Made by a program: the position numbers and the translations under genes. A stretch of DNA of 26,522 nt from Bacteroidota bacterium (lineage in GTDB: Bacteria > Bacteroidota > Bacteroidia > Bacteroidales > UBA932): contig WRJW01000220.1 in NCBI GenBank assembly GCA_009778375.1, positions 1 to 26,522 of the forward strand, given 5' to 3'. The notes beneath the pieces are model-generated. The model searched no databases. It worked only from the letters and a program-made list of their open reading frames with translations, and was not told where the DNA came from. Of this stretch, positions 23,686 through 26,522 are shown in pieces. Every line of letters starts with the position of its first letter. Within the stretch, counting starts at the first letter, position 1.

Positions 23686-24520
23686 AACCCTTCTTATGCG
23701 TTGCCTGAGCGGTTTGGTCTTTATGGTCGTTATGGCAGCGGGGCTGTTGGTGCATCCAACCATTTATGCCTTGCTCTTTATGCTGATTACAGGAATTACG
23801 ACCCTTGAGTATTTTAGAGTAACCGTAAAAAAACGCCATATTTTTGCCCAATGTGCCGTAATCCTTGGAGGCTGGATGCTTTTTATCCTCTTTTACCTCC
23901 TGATGCGCTTTCATATTCCGGCGCACTGGTTTCTCTTAATGGTGCTCCCCCCCACAGCCGTATGGATCAGCCTGCTCTATCAAAAAGAGGAGTATGCCTA
24001 TCAGTCAGCTCCCTGGCTCTTTATCCCTCTACTCTATATTGCGTTCCCTTTTGCACTCACTAATATTTTGGTATTTGACGGACAAGGATTATTCTCCGGA
24101 ACATTGCTCCTTGATCTCTTTATTATGCTTTGGGCTTCTGATGTGGGCGCCTATATTTTTGGTATGGCCTTTGGGCAAAAAAGGGGACACAAACTCTTTC
24201 CCCGCCTCTCCCCCAAAAAATCGTGGGAGGGCTTCTTTGGAGGTTTGGTCACCGCCATGATAGCCGGATATTTCCTTTACCTAACGCATCTGATGCCCTA
24301 TCATTGGGCACATTGTTTAGCGATTCCCTTGATGCTCCACGGATGCGGCGTATGGGGCGACTTGGCCGAATCTCAGCTCAAGCGCCATTTCGAAATCAAG
24401 GATTCGGGTAAAATTATGCCCGGCCACGGCGGTCTCCTTGACCGTTTTGACAGCGCCCTCCTCGCTTTTCCCATGGCCATCGCCTACCTGCAAATAATTA
24501 CCCTTTTTCTACCATCATGA
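23678..24520 (+). CDS. cdsA: Phosphatidate cytidylyltransferase CdsA
   Basis: A 280-residue integral membrane enzyme converting phosphatidate and CTP to CDP-diacylglycerol, the precursor of all bacterial phospholipids. ATG 23678 lies in the ftsH end (8-base overlap ATGTTTAA) and suits translational coupling; upstream in-frame ATG would overlap further. About eight hydrophobic helices are present. The C-terminal CDP-diglyceride synthase signature runs from SQLKRHFEIKDSGK to MPGHGGLLDRFD (~232-258), complete with the KD, HGG and DRxD residues. Next gene psd shares ATGA with its stop, so precursor synthesis and the later phosphatidylethanolamine step are encoded together. Confidence 0.96.
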   Translation: MFKTLLMRCLSGLVFMVVMAAGLLVHPTIYALLFMLITGITTLEYFRVTVKKRHIFAQCAVILGGWMLFILFYLLMRFHIPAHWFLLMVLPPTAVWISLLYQKEEYAYQSAPWLFIPLLYIAFPFALTNILVFDGQGLFSGTLLLDLFIMLWASDVGAYIFGMAFGQKRGHKLFPRLSPKKSWEGFFGGLVTAMIAGYFLYLTHLMPYHWAHCLAIPLMLHGCGVWGDLAESQLKRHFEIKDSGKIMPGHGGLLDRFDSALLAFPMAIAYLQIITLFLPS

Positions 24521-25173
24521 CCATACATAAAGAAGGATACCGAATCGTAGCCGCCAACTTTGCCGGAGTGCTCATCCTCGGATTTCTGGTGGGCTGGCTC
24601 CTCCGTGACTACTGGATCAGCATACCCCTCTACCTTGTACTCGTTATCCACGGACTCTTTACCCTCCTTTTCTTTCGCAAGCCAAACCGTGCACTCCACA
24701 TCGATCCTCATGCCATCATTGCCCCTGCAGACGGTAAAGTGGTTGTTATTGAAGAGGTAGACGAACAGGAATATGTAGGAGAACGTCGCATACAGGTATC
24801 GGTTTTTATGTCGCTCTTTAACATCCACATCAATTGGTATCCTACAGGGGGCAAAATAGAATACGTCCGTCACCACAACGGTCATTTTCACGCGGCGTAT
24901 CACCCCAAATCATCTAAAAAAAACGAGCACACAACGGTTGTCATCCACCACGCAGACCAAAAAATCCTTTTCAGGCAAATTGCAGGACTCATTGCCCGAC
25001 GAATTGTGTGCTACGCAAAAGTGGGTAAAATCGTACCCCAATGCGGTCAGGCCGGATTCATCAAATTTGGTTCGCGGGTTGACCTCCTTTTGCCTGTAAA
25101 CAGCAGTATAGAAGTAAAAATCGGGCAAAAGGTGAGGGGGGGGCAAACCGTGATCGCCCGTTTAGCAGACTAA
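24517..25173 (+). CDS. psd: Phosphatidylserine decarboxylase, short (PSD-A) type
   Basis: A 218-residue pyruvoyl enzyme making phosphatidylethanolamine from phosphatidylserine at the inner membrane. Two N-terminal hydrophobic helices (~12-28 and ~34-50) are followed by the core IIAPADGKVVVI, VFMSLFNIHINWYP and the processing site IKFGSRVD with Gly-Ser at ~185-186, where self-cleavage creates the pyruvoyl group on the small alpha chain (~33 residues). The length and motif are those of the short form found in Bacteroidetes and other bacteria. No phosphatidylserine synthase gene is in the window. The last 12 bases overlap the pyrF end on the other strand. Confidence 0.95.
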   Translation: MTIHKEGYRIVAANFAGVLILGFLVGWLLRDYWISIPLYLVLVIHGLFTLLFFRKPNRALHIDPHAIIAPADGKVVVIEEVDEQEYVGERRIQVSVFMSLFNIHINWYPTGGKIEYVRHHNGHFHAAYHPKSSKKNEHTTVVIHHADQKILFRQIAGLIARRIVCYAKVGKIVPQCGQAGFIKFGSRVDLLLPVNSSIEVKIGQKVRGGQTVIARLAD

Positions 25174-25956
25174 AGTATTTGGAAGCAGCAAATCCATCTT
25201 TTGGGCGATTTCTTTAGCCCTGAACGCGCTCATTCCCCGAGACACATTTACCAACAGCCCGCAAGAGGGGTTCATTCCGTACAAAGCCACCTCTTCCAAG
25301 TTTCCACCCTGAGCCCCCACTCCGGGCACCAGTAAAAAATGGTCGGGGATCAATTGGCGAAATCGGGCCAATGCCTGGGGACGGGTGGCTCCGGCCACAA
25401 ACATCAATTGCTCTTTGGTACCCAAAAGAGCACTCTTTTGGATTACGACTTCAAACAGAGGTTGTCCGTTAGCAAGGGACTGCATTTCAAAATCGGAAGC
25501 CGAATCATTGGAGGTCAGCGCCAAAACAATCGCCCATTTTTCTTTATATCCGAGGAAAGGCGTCAGGGAATCGGCCCCCATATAGGGCGACAGCGTTACC
25601 GCATCCACATTCAACTCCTCAAAAAAAGCCCGGGCATAACGTTGGGCGGTATGGCCTATATCACCCCGTTTGGCGTCGGCAATAATCAATATTTCGGGAT
25701 AATTCTCTTTGATATAAGCAACGGTTTGGGATAGTTGCCTCCATCCGCTTGACCCTTCGACTTCATAAAAAGCGGTATTGGGCTTATAGGCAACAACATA
25801 TTCTGCAGTGGCATCAATTAATTCACGGTTAAAAGCAAACAAGGCATTCGGATCTTTGCGTAGATGAGGCGGCATCTGCGCCCGGTCGCCGTCTAAGCCT
25901 GCGCATAAAAAAGAGCGCTTTAAGCCGATTTGTTTAACTAACTGATTATACGTCAT
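25162..25956 (-). CDS. pyrF: Orotidine 5'-phosphate decarboxylase, type 2
   Basis: A 264-residue TIM-barrel enzyme making UMP from OMP in pyrimidine synthesis. The type-2 signature ADAKRGDIGHTA gives catalytic D94, K96 and D99; other motifs are SFLCAGLDGD near the start, VAYKPNTAFYE, TLSPYMGADSLTPF and the phosphate-binding LVPGVGAQGG. Length is typical of type 2. Its ATG overlaps the prfA stop (TAATG), so it is translated with prfA; this order prfA-pyrF is common in Bacteroidetes. The end overlaps psd by 12 bases. Confidence 0.96.
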   Translation of the reverse strand: MTYNQLVKQIGLKRSFLCAGLDGDRAQMPPHLRKDPNALFAFNRELIDATAEYVVAYKPNTAFYEVEGSSGWRQLSQTVAYIKENYPEILIIADAKRGDIGHTAQRYARAFFEELNVDAVTLSPYMGADSLTPFLGYKEKWAIVLALTSNDSASDFEMQSLANGQPLFEVVIQKSALLGTKEQLMFVAGATRPQALARFRQLIPDHFLLVPGVGAQGGNLEEVALYGMNPSCGLLVNVSRGMSAFRAKEIAQKMDLLLPNTLVC

Positions 25957-26522
25957 TACGATTCATTCTCCTTCAATCGTTCCGCATTTTCGGCAATTTG
26001 TAATTGATCAATAACCTCCTGAATCGCCCCGTCCATAAAGACAGGAAGGTTGTACATGGTGTAGTTGATCCGGTGGTCGGTAACGCGACTCTGGGGGTAA
26101 TTATAGGTACGAATTTTAGCCGATCGATCTCCGGTAGAAACCATCGTTTTGCGTTGGGAAGATATTTCGTTCAAATACTTCTCGTACTCCATATTGTAAA
26201 GACGGGTGCGCAATTCGGCCAGAGCCTTGTCGTAGTTCTTCAACTGCGACTTTTCGTCCTGGCACTGTACCACTATTCCGGTAGGGATGTGGGTCAGGCG
26301 GATGGCCGAATAGGTGGTATTTACCGACTGCCCGCCAGGACCCGAAGAGCAAAAGGTGTCTTTACGTATGTCCTTTTCGTTTAATTCAATATCAAATTCG
26401 TCTGCTTCGGGCAAGACGGCCACAGAGGCCGCTGAGGTATGTACCCGTCCCTGTGTTTCGGTTTGGGGTACGCGCTGCACGCGATGCACCCCGCTTTCAT
26501 ACTTCATCACCCCATATACCCC
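25956..26522 (-). CDS. prfA: Peptide chain release factor 1 (partial, N-terminus outside window)
   Basis: The visible 188 residues are the C-terminal half of RF1, which reads UAA and UAG stops and releases the polypeptide; the gene continues beyond the right edge, so the ATG-like codons near 26510 are internal. Seen are [25 protein letters not shown], the peptidyl-hydrolysis motif [22 protein letters not shown], and [24 protein letters not shown], which separates RF1 from RF2. The stop-codon recognition (PxT) motif falls at or beyond the edge and is not seen. It is the upstream partner of pyrF. Confidence 0.95.
   Translation of the reverse strand, partial: GVYGVMKYESGVHRVQRVPQTETQGRVHTSAASVAVLPEADEFDIELNEKDIRKDTFCSSGPGGQSVNTTYSAIRLTHIPTGIVVQCQDEKSQLKNYDKALAELRTRLYNMEYEKYLNEISSQRKTMVSTGDRSAKIRTYNYPQSRVTDHRINYTMYNLPVFMDGAIQEVIDQLQIAENAERLKENES

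Overview
The window looks like chromosome of a member of the Bacteroidetes, most likely order Bacteroidales. Supporting this are TAnnTTTG -7 promoter elements, BACON-domain lipoproteins, a DUF1573 protein, a Rho factor with a long disordered insert, a short 2[4Fe-4S] ferredoxin, Ala-Gln signal-peptide junctions, and gene orders such as rsfS-ftsH-cdsA. Genus cannot be fixed from the sequence. No rRNA, tRNA, CRISPR array, phage or intact insertion sequence is visible.

Left part (1-5000) is accessory. It opens with the 3' end of a surface protein (Listeria-Bacteroides repeat plus a lectin-like domain). A decayed two-gene module follows that looks like a toxin-antitoxin operon: both genes are frameshifted, the first by a perfect 10-bp tandem duplication. 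Then come three tandem paralogous lipoproteins sharing the signature C19-x4-CC-MP: two carry BACON plus seven propeller-like repeats, and the middle one is BACON only. An out-of-frame copy of a paralogue's C-terminus lies behind the third. A strong hairpin closes the block, and a 55-residue ferredoxin gene lies on the minus strand.

Middle part (5000-9880): an apparent plus-strand operon of DUF1573 protein, MeaB-type GTPase and 10-TM ArsP_2-type transporter, then a two-gene unit encoding a small outer-membrane beta-barrel and a secreted coiled-coil protein. A bidirectional hairpin separates it from rho.

Right part (9880-26522) is core genome. The minus-strand unit lptD-ridA-rho is divergent from amidase-mlaD. 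Next is dnaA-pepD-rpe, convergent with and overlapping birA. birA is divergent from rsfS-ftsH-cdsA-psd, whose end overlaps pyrF, and pyrF is coupled to prfA, which runs off the right edge. The themes are envelope biogenesis (LptD, MlaD, amidase, CdsA, Psd), proteostasis and translation (FtsH, RsfS, RF1), replication initiation and transcription termination.

The observations most worth checking are the degraded toxin-antitoxin-like pair, the CCMP lipoprotein family and its tail fossil, back-to-back divergent promoters, and AT-hook-like motifs in the Rho insert.
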